Positions 23,100 to 33,969 of a stretch of DNA of 64,000 nucleotides are shown piece by piece. The notes below the pieces were generated by a model. That model did no database searches and had not been told where the DNA came from. It worked only from the letters and a program-made list of their open reading frames with translations. Origin of the DNA: Dermacentor variabilis (Eukaryota; Arthropoda; Arachnida; Ixodida; Ixodidae); contig NC_134574.1 of the NCBI RefSeq assembly GCF_050947875.1, forward strand, positions 105,641,469-105,705,468. The letters are read 5' to 3'. Position numbers and translations under genes: made by a program. The number at the start of each line of letters is the position of its first letter. Position 1 is the stretch's first letter.

Positions 23100-23329
23100 T
23101 CAATTATGGGTTTTTACGTGCCAAAATCGCTGTCTGATTATAAGGCGCGCAGTAGTGGAGGACTCCCGAAATTTCGACCACCTGGGGTTCTTTAACGCGC
23201 ACCTAAATCTAAGTGCACGGGTGTTTTCGCATTTTGCCTTCATCGAAATTCGGCCGCCGTGGCCGGGATTCGATCTCGCGATCTCGTGTTCAGCAGTCCA
23301 ACACCATAGCCACTGAGAAACCATGGCGG
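23100..23329 (-). mobile_element. tRNA-derived SINE, near full length
   Basis: The minus strand reads CCGCCATGG, a CTCAGTGGCTATGG stretch that includes the A-box region, CTGCTGAACACGAG, and a B box AGATCGAATCCC (23265-23276). Then come GGCCGAATTTCGATGAAGGC, TTAGATTTAGGTGCGCG, AAAGAACCCCAGGTGGTCG, AGTCCTCCACTACTGCG and CACGTAAAAACCCATAATT. This is a Pol III-type SINE with a tRNA-like head and a conserved body, moved by LINE enzymes. Other copies lie at 13557-13778, 27590-27830, 50325-50398 and 60424-60580. Confidence 0.85.
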
Positions 23330-23942
23330 CTGTCTAATATCTTCAATGAAGGGAGCAGAGATCTTCGAGCATGTCTTTCCTCCAATAAGGCGAACAGCAT
23401 TATAGAGGCCTAACATCGAGTCGAAAAGACGGCTGCATGTTTCTTATTTTTTGCACAGATATTTAAAAGCATTTCGCCTTTTTTGAGAGCGAGGCGCGAT
23501 TTCCTTACGAATATCTAATCGTCTTCGCGCCCGATCTCAAAGATATTATCTGACACAGGTGTAAGAATGAGACGGTGGTACGGGCCCACCGCGAGGTGCT
23601 ACGGCCGGTGCCCCATGACAGTAGCGTATAGTGGTAAAGGTAGCCTTCTCACATTCTACCCTTTTGACAGCTAGCGGTCCCATGGCACTGCGCTTAAGAC
23701 GTGGCACAGTGTTTCGAAATAGTCCTGGAGGATGTTATGTTCGAAGTACCGGTTGACTTACGTGACGGGTACGGCCAGTATGTCACGACAACAAGGCCAT
23801 TGCCTCCCATAACACACATACTGTGACAGAGTGACACACTTAACAACCGCGGAGCAGCATGACAAACTACCTCTTAATAGTTAGCAATGTCGGTTTTTCG
23901 AAAACATCTATCGCACCCTTTTTAGGCGTCTCGTTATAAAGG
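23330..23942. other. Gene-free stretch
   Basis: No gene or recognisable repeat. Confidence 0.4.
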
Positions 23943-26102
23943 TGTGCGAATACTGAATGTCAACGAATGGAACCGAATAGTGAACGTGCGAATTATTCAT
24001 GAATCGGAAGTCTACTATTCAATTTTTTTTCGAATATTCGATATATTCGGTGTAGAAATCCGCGCAGTGCCACATCTCCCGTGCGCCTCGAAGTACCCTT
24101 GTGCCAGCTGCCGCCAAAGCGAGCGTTTCGCTGCGTTTTCGACGCAAGGGGAGCGCCGCGGATAGGCCGCCTTGGCTGACGCAATAGCGCACTTTGTCAC
24201 TGCCAGCACTCTCCGACGTCGGCCGGATGCGGGCGTCGCACACACGGCGCCCAAACGCCGCAATTCGCCTAACGGCGCAGCATCGGCCGGCGCTGGCTCT
24301 GTCACTATAGGGTTCGTCCAGGTCGACATGAACGGTCTAAATGACAAGGGGATGCGGACAAAAGCAACGTCAAAAAAAAAAAGCAGCACGTATTTCGTAA
24401 ACTGCGGAAGCATCTGCGAAGCTCGGGCCAATTCACCGCCAATAGGCAGACAAACCGTGTTGGATGTACCCACCGATAAGTTTTACGCTATTTCGAGAGT
24501 CGTCAACCACCATTGACTACATTGGCCGGCGGCAATTTTTCGTCACAGCCGCATGTCCCGGCCATTAGGCCTAAGCGGCACTGCCTAATCGTACGTTGGT
24601 GTCTATGGTTACGGTTTGGTGTGGAATCGACACAGATGTATTCGTAGAATTCACGTGACACCCCGAAAGCCGACAAGCCACCTCACAGAGGAAAGCGAGA
24701 CAAGGCGGAGGAACGAGGGCTAGGATTGCGGAGTGGATTCCAGCGAGCGTCGCGTACTTGCCGTCACCCTCCAAATTTCGGGTCCATTCAGCTGTAGCAA
24801 TTCATTCTGCAATTTACATGCGGACGGCGCCTGCGCTTTACAATCGGCCCCAGCTACGCGCAGAGTGGTGATCGAGTCACGTACGTGATGCGCGGCCCTT
24901 TCGTCCGTCGCGCAGATCGGCCTTACAGTAATACACCTGCCACAACTCAGGGATAGCGCTCGTGCATTTTGGAGAAAGATGGGACAGCAAAACCTTTTGT
25001 GCGATAAATAAAGGATTGCAGCAAAACACAGCATTCGCGGCGTCCCTCGGCGTAACCGAGCGAACTAGCACGGCGAAGTAGGAAAGAGCGAAGGCGGAGC
25101 GCAGCAGGGGGTGAAAGACGGCCCGAGCGAAGAGAACGCCAGGAGGAAAACGGAGGACGAGGGCGCGCAGCCGAAGCATGAGGAGTGAAGCGCAAGGCGG
25201 GAGTATGGCGAAAGGATGAGGAGGAAAGCGGAGTGATAATGCAAGCGGCGTGCTCTACTACGACGGCCAGCCGTGTAGCGAGTGCGCCCGCGGATACAAG
25301 GAAGCAAAGCGCTGGCGTCGGCTTAGGACCCATTGCGAATGCACCATATTTCGTTTCACAAATAGCAGTCAACGCTGTGGGGGCTATGATACTTCTTGCA
25401 GTGGCTTCGTTTCGCGCTTCGATATGGTTCGATGTTTTCTGACCGCAAGTGCGCGATACTATTGTTCAAATAGGCTCAGTGTTGAATGAAACAAGTTTTA
25501 ACACTTACAAACAAACACAATGTGGCATGCGGCTGCTGATGCATTGTTTTAGATCATTTTTATTGTTCTTTCTGTTTTTTTTTATTTGCAACCCGTCTAG
25601 AAGATCCTCACGCGCATGCGCGCGCGAGTAAACGCTGTTGGCCCGCAACGAAGTATGGACGGAACGCCCAGTGAGGCATAGGCGGAACGCGCGGAGCGAT
25701 GACTATTCTTGAGCGAACTTCTTGCGAAGCTTCCACAGCATTGACTGCTGAGTATATTCCTCCCGTGCCGCCGCCGCAGGAGAATGCGCTCCGCACGAGC
25801 GACGCGTTCCCGTGCTTACGCTTTCTTTCTGAACAACGAGCGACGCAACCAGTGGAGATGCTCCGTCTGCCGCTGCGCCTAAACGGGCTGCCCGAGCAGA
25901 GGCTTAGCGCCTCTGCCGGGAGGACCCTGTCGTTTATAATCACATTGTGTGCCACAAAAAGAAGTTAAAACACCTAAGCAGGTGCGTTCAAAATTCCCAT
26001 TAGGCAGTATCGAAATCGTCAATTTTTCCTTCGTTAAATTCGATGTATTCTATTCTATTTGGTGTATGTATTACGTATTCAATTCTATTCGGTATTCGCA
26101 CA
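23943..26102. mobile_element. Possible 2.16-kb non-autonomous TIR element
   Basis: TGTGCGAATACTGAAT at 23943-23958 is matched in inverted orientation by ATTCGGTATTCGCACA at 26087-26102 (15 of 16). Both ends lead inward to AT-rich text full of GAAT/ATTCGAAT words (23960-24050 and 26010-26085). The interior (about 24060-25700) is GC-rich and has no transposase-like frame. No clear target duplication flanks it. Part of the interior, 25040-25240, recurs at about 48885-49040. The call could fail if the ends are independent GAAT-rich repeats. Confidence 0.4.
25040..25240. repeat. GC-rich dispersed repeat shared with 48885-49040
   Basis: Both loci carry CCTCGGCGTA, CGTAACCGAGCGAAC, GCGGAGCGCA and an AGGAGGAAA(A/G)(C/T)GGAGGA run in the same order and orientation. 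The match is interrupted by small gaps. No open frame is shared. Confidence 0.6.
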
Positions 26103-27589
26103 CACATTGTCTGGCATGCTTGTATTAATTACATTAACCCTTAAGGAACGGTTATCAGCACGGATTAGTGCGGTGCGGTACTGCATTTCAGAAAGCCACT
26201 TCTGGTACCCTGGTTATCCTTGCTGCTCATATGTCAATATATTTTTAGAATTGCAGACACTGCTATCTATCAAATAAGATATCGCAATCTCAACGATCAA
26301 TACCGGTTGCCTTCTAACCGATTGTAATAAACGCGACTGTGTTACATATGCCGCGCTTCACATACTCTCGATGGCGTCGTATTCCGCGTTTGCTTTTTGC
26401 CGACGAAAGCTGGAGGAAAGTGAAGTTTGCCACGAAAGCCAGATCATGGGGCGACTCCTGCAGCGGCCTCTTGTGCGTTCTCACTTGGTTCTCACCGAGC
26501 AACGGCTCGTACCCACGCGTCGTTACGGTTATTCGCGAGCCTTCATGCAATTTAAGCGGTAGTTTAAAGGCCCATTGTTTACTGCATATAGGGAGCGCAA
26601 GGCGCATTCACACAACTGTCGTAGTGCAACAGCCATAATGTGCAGCGGCGGTGAAAGCTAATGGTGGCTTGCCCGGTGGCGTGGTACCATTATGAAATTT
26701 CAATGAAAGAACAGTCATCCGCACAATCTGAGTCTGAGCTCCGATGTGGTCATATAACCAAGGCCTCCGTCAGAACGCCCAATTAGACGCCGGCATCAGT
26801 GGAAGCCGGCGCCTCTTGCAGGAAAATGACGCCGGTTATAACGAAGGCTGTAGACGTACTAAGCTGTGATCGTACCATGCGATTTGGGACCATCGCCCAT
26901 TCTACAACCTCTTTCGCTTTGCCGCAACGCAAACGTTTTAAAATATATATTTCAATATATCAACCTGGTTTGCAAAAGCGTTTTGTTAACAATGCCGATA
27001 GGCTACGTCCTTATAATAGCACACGCCGTTATGACGCCTAGCCGGCAATTAATTTTTCGGTGTAGCAATGTTTTTGTCCTGACCAAAACACTGCTATAAA
27101 GTGATGACCAAGTTAGGATAAGCGCCGTAAATGCGTATGTTGTTAGAAGAAAGTACACTATCGACACTGCTAAGTGAAACTTGTTGATACTCGACCAATC
27201 TTATGAAACATTATTTTTATGTTTCCCTTTGGCTGAAGCCGGTGCATTTCTGTGAAGAGAAACACATTTTCGAGGGGGGCGATGACCAAAATTATTGAAG
27301 ATGATAGTGAAGTATCTTGAAAGCCTCGGGTATAGGGAAGGAATTGCACCTGATGTACTGGCTCTTTTACAATGTCTTGCGTGCACGTCACGTACCTTCA
27401 AAAGTGACTCCAGGAACATTCGAATTGTGTGAGGAAGTGCGCACACAAGGCGCGGTTCCACGGAAGCCCGCAACCTACGTCATCAACGACTCGTGCCGTG
27501 GATACGTGGCGCAGTCAACGATTGATGTGCGCGTTCATTCATAAGGAACATACAGACACCCATGCACTCACGTACGGGCACCTCTTGCA
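26103..27589. other. Gene-free stretch
   Basis: No gene supported. A short phrase GCCGTAAATGCGTATGTTGTTAGAAG at about 27124-27150 recurs with two changes at about 30522-30548, which hints at an unclassified dispersed repeat. Confidence 0.4.
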
Positions 27590-27830
27590 CCAGATCCTGG
27601 ATTCAAATGCATGGTGTCGGGCTGCTGAGCACGAGGACGGGGGATCGAATCCCGGCCACGGGGGCCGCAGTTCGATGGAGGCGAAATTCGAATACACCGG
27701 GGTACTTAGATTTAGGTGCACGTTAAAGAACCCCAGGTGGTCAAAATTTGCGGAGTCCTCCACTACGGCGTGCCTCATAATCAGAAAGTAGTTTTGGCAA
27801 GTAAAATGCCACAATTTTTTTGGCTTCAAA
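27590..27830 (+). mobile_element. tRNA-derived SINE, plus strand
   Basis: The tRNA-like head is partly eroded, but CTGCTGAGCACGAGG and the B box GGGATCGAATCCC (27641-27653) are intact. The body follows: GATGGAGGCGAAATTCG, TTAGATTTAGGTGCACGTTA, AAGAACCCCAGGTGGTC, AGTCCTCCACTACGGCGTGC, CTCATAATCAG, and an AT-rich end. It is the best-preserved body of this SINE family in the window. Confidence 0.87.
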
Positions 27831-28743
27831 TTCGTTCGTCATTGCTCGTTTGCAGATTAGACAAAACTTTTAATATTTTCGAAGCGACGAACTGTTTCGC
27901 ATAGTCGTGCCGTGCCCCGCGACACTGTTATTTATTTTCTGAGATTGCTGGTCAGTGCTGCTGAAATTGAGGAGCCGCAATAGTGAGATAAACACCGCAC
28001 CTTCTTGCGCCCGCATAAAAAAAGTGACCTAATTCAGTAAACCATAAAGCAAAGTATGAAGGCATTTACTGACATGAAACCAACGTTCACTTCAGAAAGA
28101 AAAGGAAATGGCAGTGTCATAAAACATTTGAGGAAAGGTTATCTGCGACTGAGCCATCCCTTCCAAAAAGGGTCGAAGCACAAGATGCGGTTCCTGATTT
28201 TACTGGGCAAGTAAAGCTGCGCTCTCGCGAAAGGTCGATGACCTGGAATATTGCCAGCGGCGAAATAATGCCATTGTAATCTTCCTCCTGAGAAACTTAA
28301 CGAATAAGCGGAAGACCTGTACGAAACTGTGAACCAGAAACTGTTCTCCGTAATAACGGTAAGTCCGTGCAGTTTAGAGTGCATGCATCATCTTGAACAG
28401 ATTGGAAATGATTCCTGGCCAGTGATACCTCGACAACTGCGAAGAAAACAGCCATATTTTGTGGAACTATCGAAGGTTGAAAGCAACAGGTTATTTCACT
28501 CAATGAATACTTTACCATATGTGTGCTTTATGGTCGAAAGCATCATTGGGAGAGCGCGAAAGGTGATAAGAAAAGAAGGGTACGTGCGTGCATCTTCTTC
28601 GTGATAAGCTATTTGTAAACAAGAAGGCGTATTTCCAGGATGACAACAGCATTTCACTGTAGCCATGCTCAGTTGCTGGGATTTCAAGCCATGCGGAAAT
28701 CCGGGAAAGTCAAGTGTCTTCCTGATGCACTGATGATTCTAAA
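27831..28743. other. Gene-free stretch
   Basis: Nothing recognised with confidence. The minus strand here would be the 3' continuation of the LINE at 28744-29945, but I could not identify its end. Confidence 0.35.
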
Positions 28744-29945
28744 TCAACGCAGGCAGCATTTTGAATAAAAATCCCAGGCGCTGAACGCGTATTCGTCGCA
28801 CATTAACCAGATGTGTTGATTGTCACTGAAAATTGGCCGAATGAGTGCATTGACAGCAGTGATGTTCTTCCTCCAAACTAAGCAGCTTATCGTAAGGATC
28901 GTAGATCCAGGGATGTTTGTGTCACAGTTGCTTTGTGTACATGGCTTTGAGCCTATCACAACGACAGCTATAAAGGAGCCAGTGCATTTTGTTAGTATTA
29001 ATGTGCCGGTTTCGTTAGCAAGCATATTACCTTCTATGTCTCTGCGCCAAGGAACCCAGCTTATATTAACATGCTAGTTAGACATGTATGTTGTATACAA
29101 GAGAGGGTAAATGTAATTAATGCCGGATTTTTACTTTTACGAAATGAACTTCAGTATCTTACAACACTTAAAGAAACGGTGCACATAATGTCTCTTTGTA
29201 TCTTCGTTTTCCTAATATGTTCAACAGCCGGCACGGCACTACTGCGTATGCCTCAGCAGTAAAGATATTCGTTTCAGTATGCAGAACGTCGGGTTCGGAG
29301 AAAGAGAGTCCGAGATCCGCATAAGACATGCCGGAATGAGACCTTGATACATCACTGTGACACCCCGGGCGAAGGTATTTCGTCCGAAGTTCTAGAAAGT
29401 GCATCATATAATGCGCCTACGGAGCGCGCTTAGTGATTTCAATAAACGATGTCTCACAATCAACCAGCTGCCCCTGCCACGCTGGTAAGCGCTTCGCTGG
29501 ATGTATTAGACGATGTTCCAGAATAAGCACACCCATTTGGTCGCTGAGCTTCCTCACAGGAAGTGAGAATGGCTATACGACTGTGTGTCGAATTTGAAAT
29601 AGTGTGGCGCATGTTAGGTCATTTACTGTTTTGTAACAAGATGTTCCGGGTTCGAATGCACTTCGAGAAAACATGTAAGACTAGAATACGTCCACTGCTG
29701 ACGTAGATACCACACATTAGACTCAACATGGAGGCTCGGTATTGAACTTGTTCGGAAAGTACCCGTCGCGAGGAGGATTGCTAAATGGTGAATAGCGTCC
29801 AGCATCTTCAGGGTACTCGGTGTAGCAGACTCATACAATATGGCGCCGTAGTTTAAACGTCCATGCATGAGGCTGTTGTACCGGTTAATGAAACACTTTC
29901 TGTCACTATCCCATATTGTGCGTGATAAAATAAGAAAGTTCATTA
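28744..29945 (-). pseudogene. RNase H-bearing LINE ORF2: RT thumb and RNase H domain
   Basis: The minus strand reads an RT thumb-like segment (29943-29623) with LIL SRTIWDSDRKCF-like text, then MHGRLNYGAILYESATPSTL and KMLDAIHHLAILLATGTFRT. It continues through a poorly preserved spacer. RNase H follows: FLELRTKYLRPGCHSDVSRS, HSGMSYADLG, and TETNIFTAEAYAVV with the Glu of the active site (29407-29200). Then come a frameshifted middle and ISWVPWRRDIEGNMLANE near 29060-29010, matching the usual VPGHxxIxGNExAD end. The first catalytic Asp may survive as HSDVS. Frameshifts and stops kill the copy. The domain order is that of I-like or related LINEs with RNase H. Confidence 0.72.
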
Positions 29946-30102
29946 TTTTTCGGCATTTGGCCCTTAACGTAATAACGTAATAACTAACGTAATAATAACT
30001 TAACGTAATACATACGGGAATGAAGGATAATTACGAATGAAGCTTAATGCCCGAAAATGTGTGTTCATCGCCAATGCAGTACATAAACACACACACACGC
30101 GC

Positions 30103-30258
30103 GCGCGCACGCTCACACATGCATACACACACGCACGCGCACGCAAACACGCGCACACACGTACACGCAAGTATGCCAACGCGCGCACGCTCACACATGC
30201 ATACACATACGCACGCGCACGCAAACACACGCAGACACGTACACGCAAGCATGCGAAT
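30103..30258. repeat. 78-bp tandem duplication of alternating purine-pyrimidine DNA
   Basis: The unit beginning GCGCGCACGCTCACACATGC at 30103 is repeated from 30181 with few changes. Both units are dominated by CA, CG and TA steps, and a (CA)n/(CG)n run precedes them from about 30088. Such sequence can adopt left-handed Z-DNA under supercoiling. That is established for CG/CA repeats but not shown here. Confidence 0.9.
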
Positions 30259-30259
30259 G

Positions 30260-30914
30260 CGTGCTCAAGGCGTGCGCACGCATAATCACTCTATCTCCAA
30301 ACCCTGCGCGTTGTAAAAATATTGAAAGACACTTGCTCTGCCACTACGGTTCCAGCGTCAGCTGTAACAAATCTTTTTAACGTTTAATATTGACGCCTCC
30401 TCTTCAAGTGAATGTGGCCGCTACCCAGAGGTTGCAAAACGATTTGTTTATGTCGTGTGACTTCATTGCTCATCCCTGTCCAACGCACTGCTACAATGCA
30501 GCAGGAAAGTTTTGACCGAGTGCCGTAAATGTGTAGGTTGTTAGAAGGAGGGTGGATCTCCACGCGTTGTTCAGTGAAACACTTTAAAAGTTAGCTGATA
30601 AATATGAACGTATTTTCCTAAAAAAATGCGTCCATTCAGTTACCCTGGTGCACTGCCGTGAAGTTCCACAGAAGGCCGAATGGGAAATGGCGAAAATTTC
30701 TGTGTGCGTGTGTCAAGAAGTCATGACGCATCCATGTCGGGAGCACAGAGACAAAAACGGGATCGTGTGACGAAGTAATCATAGAAGTTACCTCAGTTGT
30801 TCGAAAGTTTGTCACCAATGTTTCTAGAGTGTTGAGGGTGGCGAGCTTCGTTTAACGCAGAGGAAGCAAGTAAAGAAATCCGAGGACACCTAAGCACTTC
30901 TTACGAGTTGTGAG
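30260..30914. other. Gene-free stretch
   Basis: No gene supported. It contains the second copy of the GCCGTAAATG(C/T)GTA(T/G)GTTGTTAGAAG phrase (about 30522-30548). Confidence 0.4.
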
Positions 30915-31613
30915 TGCGAAAGTATTAACGTCCAATTGACTCCGCTGAGAATTCCTCGTGGCCAAGCGAGCGCGTAGAGAAGCTTGGCCAACGCCGCCTA
31001 GATAGCACAAGCCGGCGCACTTCGACTCGTGAAGTCATGCGTGATGCCACCTTGCCCGACTGTGACCAAATTTAATGGAAATGCTCCCGAGTAAGCCGCG
31101 GTTTTTCAGACGTCCCAGCTTTCGTCACGCGGTTTTCGTAATGAAAATTTCGGTCCAATTAAGATGATGTCATAGAAGAAAGTGCACAGACCTCGTATGT
31201 TGGAGCCGTTGGTTGAGCCCAATGGGTAAGACACTCGCTTTCTGTGCGTGGGTTCCTAGGTTCAGAGTTCACTAGTGCGAACGTTTCTCCATTCGAAATT
31301 ATTTTTTTTCATAAAATAATTTCTTTATAACGATTAGCGAGGTGAAGTTAGAATGCCGGCGAGGCCTTGCGCGGTCAAGAAACGCGCGCATAGCGCAGGC
31401 TTGCGAGAGCGAGGGTGAGGAGCATAGTGCGAAGCCCTCTCCCCTCAAGCTACACGTGACCCGCAAGTGTTGCAGCCAGGCGTGCCTTTTCGCCCGTTCT
31501 GCTCCGTTGAGGATCACACGTGACGTGACGTCGCAGCCAATGGAAATTTATGTGCCGTTTCGCCGCTGCAGACGCCGCCATTTTCGCTCAATGGGCCATT
31601 TGATGCTTTCGCA
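30915..31613. mobile_element. Possible MITE with TGCGAAAG(T/C)AT(T/C)AA ends
   Basis: TGCGAAAGTATTAA at 30915-30928 is matched in inverted orientation by TTGATGCTTTCGCA at 31600-31613 (12 of 14). No transposase-like frame lies inside. A tRNA-like SINE head at about 31207 lies between the ends. The 174-residue open frame at 31342-31866 crosses the right end and shows no domain, so I do not treat it as a gene. Confidence 0.38.
31203..31330 (+). mobile_element. Second type of tRNA-like SINE (Ruka-like head)
   Basis: GTTGGTTGAGCCCAATGGGT then AAGACACTCGCTTTCTGTGC and GGTTCCTAGGTTCAGAGTTC resemble a tRNA head: A-box region GAGCCCAATGGGTAAGAC, anticodon-arm-like spacer, and a degraded B box near 31257-31272. 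A T-rich stretch follows. The comparison with the tick SINE Ruka is from memory. Confidence 0.5.
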
Positions 31614-32279
31614 TCAAAAGTATCGTGTGAATTCCCCGTTAACAAGTCCAGGGCCACGTTCAGTATTGCAGGCATTCTGCGTTTTAACACGAATCTTTCT
31701 ATGTCTCACTGATTCGTTCGTGAAATCCGAAAACGCACTGCAGGAAAGCCAACTTACACATACGCGTAGAACACTACAGCTTACATTTGCACTACCGCGC
31801 CAGCGTCTAGTGGCCGGCCGGTCAGTGCCTGATAACGGTGCAAAGCGACGAGCTCTGCAAGAGTAGCGCATGCGCACAAAGTTCACTGGAATCGCAAGTT
31901 GCGTCTACTGGACATGACAACACCCCTGCCGCGATCAACTGAGCTGCCCGGCTTATCGGAGACAGCAAGTACGCTTGAACACGGGCTCGTCTTAGGACCT
32001 GGAAAACACAATTCTCAGCAACCAATCAAATCATATATGCATAGCATCGGGTTGCGCAGCATTTCTTGGGTTCATTGCGCGGTAGTTGGCAATAGGCACA
32101 ATCCTAAACAAACAATCAAATCATATTCAAATCAAATTCATTCTATCACTTCAACGAAATTCAAATCAAATAAATTTTTTTGGGTCGCTCAGCATTTCTT
32201 TGATACGCTGCCGTGTCGTTGGCTTTGGATTTTGATTTTGATTCTGTTTGCACGGGAGGAAAGCTTCGCGTTCTACCAT
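31614..32279. other. Gene-free stretch with a local direct repeat
   Basis: CAATCAAATCATAT occurs at about 32023 and again at 32113. Each copy is followed by a (C/G)CAGCATTTCTT-type phrase (32057 and 32190). The interval is also rich in TCAAATCAAAT words. No gene supported. Confidence 0.45.
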
Positions 32280-33562
32280 GGGCCCTATAACATAAAACTA
32301 TTCCAATATGTTTTTATTCTAATTTCCTGACGTCAAGTTTGCGTAACTGCCGACGCGAGCATTGGGCGGTGACCCGCAGGGTTCTCTGAACACACCAATC
32401 ACACGCTCTCCTCATTCATAGTAGGTCGATTTTGTTTGCTTTAAAAAGAAATAACATTGCCTACAGTGAGCGGCTTGTCTTATTTAATTGGCTGACAAGA
32501 GGGGAGGAGCACGCTCAAGTGGAGAGGGATTTGATGGGGGCCGAGCACTGAAAATTTATAACTGGATGAAGAGAGTGGTGCCGGCGTGTGCGATTGGTCC
32601 GCTTTCCCTTAGTTGGCTTGAGGTGGCTGGTCGAAAAGCGCGGCGGCATGCAACGGAAGGTTAAGAATGACGCTAAAACGGACCCTCAGCAAAGAAGAGT
32701 TGGCAGAGTGAGGTCGTAAACGGGCCGAAAGCGCTCGAAAAACTTGACAATCGCTCCTTTACAGAGGAAAAAGCTCTAGGAAACTGGTCCAAGCCTACTT
32801 CGGCACTCAAGGCATTAAGGGCTTTGCTGAAGTTTTTAAGGATATGCGAACTGTGCGACCGTCTTTGAGTGTTGTAGCGCGTAGTATCGCGTTACTGTGT
32901 GAATTTCCCGTTTCCTTTTTTTTTGCGCTTCTTTTTTCTCCTTTTATTCCCTTTACCCCTTTCCGCAGCACAGGGTACACAGCCGGTAGTTACACTGGCT
33001 AACCTCCCAGTCTTACCTGCCCTTTGTCTCCCCCTCGAAAACTTTACACGGCCACGCAAAAACGTATGTTGTACTGAAATAAACCCATGCTCTCTGACAG
33101 GAGCGAGTTGCCAGCGCCTGAGTGATCGGCGGCAGCCATCTTTTATTACTTTCGGAAGGGGGCAGCCTGCGGCTATTCAAAAAAAAATTCAGTTTTGTTC
33201 GGCATATTAATGCATGTTTAGCGCATACACGTCACTTTGACGCGGTCAGTTATTGCGGTTTTGTGTCATCGCGTGACAGGCAGGTGAAGTGCATGCAGCC
33301 AGAAAACATTTGACCAATAGCCGAGGGTTAATGGCTAAAAGGCGTCGAATCAGAAATAACTATTCTTTTTTGTTTGGTACAATGATTCATAATCACTGTA
33401 AGCGTCATATCAGATGTGGAGCTATCGCGGTTTTTGTGACGTCGCGTGAGATACAGGAGACGTCACGCGACGGGTAGTTCAAAAAAGTTTTTCACCAATC
33501 TTGGAGGGCTGATTGCCGAAGTGGAATACAGAAGTTTGGCATAGCTTTACGTTATAGCGCCC
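32280..33562. mobile_element. TIR element, copy A, interrupted by a LINE fragment
   Basis: The left end is GGGCCCTATAACATAAAACT (from 32280). The right end, reverse-complemented, is GGGCGCTATAACGTAAAGCT (33562 inward). Without the inserted LINE at 32746-33033 the element is about 1.0 kb. Copies B (57170-57909) and C (about 60675-61626) share its interior in the opposite orientation: a CCAGGTGGCTGGTCGAAA-like block, CGGCATATTAATGCAT, GTCACTTTGACGCGGT and a CGCGGTTTT(T/C)GTGACGTC block. There is no transposase frame, so it is a non-autonomous DNA transposon. No target duplication is evident. Confidence 0.72.
32746..33033 (+). mobile_element. 5'-truncated RNase H-LINE (family 1) inside the TIR element
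   Basis: The insert begins within a coding frame reading LDNRSFTEEKALGNWSKP then TSALKALRALLKFLRICEL and CDRL, ending at TGA 32866-32868. A pyrimidine-rich 3' UTR with AGGGTACACAGCCGG..GGCTAACCTCCCAG follows. It is flanked by CTCGAAAAACTT (32734-32745) and CTCGAAAACTT (33034-33044). In TIR copies B and C the same site occurs once and uninterrupted (C: GGGCTCAAAAGTGTTACACGG when read in A orientation). This identifies a target-site duplication of about 8-12 bp. The coding tail is in frame to its stop. Confidence 0.85.
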
Positions 33563-33969
33563 TATCTTTGTTCCAGAAAGGGGCCCTTTTTATTCTAATC
33601 CCGTCACACAAATATTTGACGCTTTCTCTTCTTTTGATGTATTTCCGCAAAATATCTACACGGGAAACGTACCGTAAACAGTGCCAATAACAAATAAAGA
33701 GAAAAGTTTTGCACGAAGTGCGAGAAGGGAGTGTGACAGCGAAGAAGGGGATGCGATAAAAGGAGAAGAAGTAGCAATCTTTGGTGTGTGGGATTGTCGT
33801 TTCGAAATGACTGTCGAGAGCAACTTGATTGTGCCCTAGAATAAATAGATTTGGAATGAATAAATAAATATGTTTCATTATTATTCTCGACTACTCATTA
33901 CGCAGTATCGATCAACTTTAGAGAAGTCACATATCTGTGAAACTCAGTGTGCTGTTTGTGGACTCAGTC
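33563..33969. other. Gene-free stretch
   Basis: No gene. GAATAAATAGATTTGGAATGAATAAATAAATA at about 33839-33870 may be another short LINE tail, without coding support. Confidence 0.4.

Noticed and set aside
23265..23320. Functional tRNA gene on the minus strand
   Set aside because: A- and B-box-like words are present, but the head continues into a SINE body and lacks a foldable acceptor stem. The same structure is repeated at other loci.
24015..24473. 152-residue minus-strand frame and neighbouring GC-rich frames to 25955
   Set aside because: GC-rich sequence gives long chance frames on both strands, and no motif supports any of them.
28139..28600. Continuation of the antisense RNase H LINE C-terminus
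   Set aside because: No zinc-knuckle-like Cys/His pattern, final C-terminal motif or 3' UTR could be matched in any minus-strand frame.
31342..31866. 174-residue open frame
   Set aside because: It crosses the edge of a MITE-like repeat in GC-rich DNA, is overlapped by antisense frames, and has no domain.
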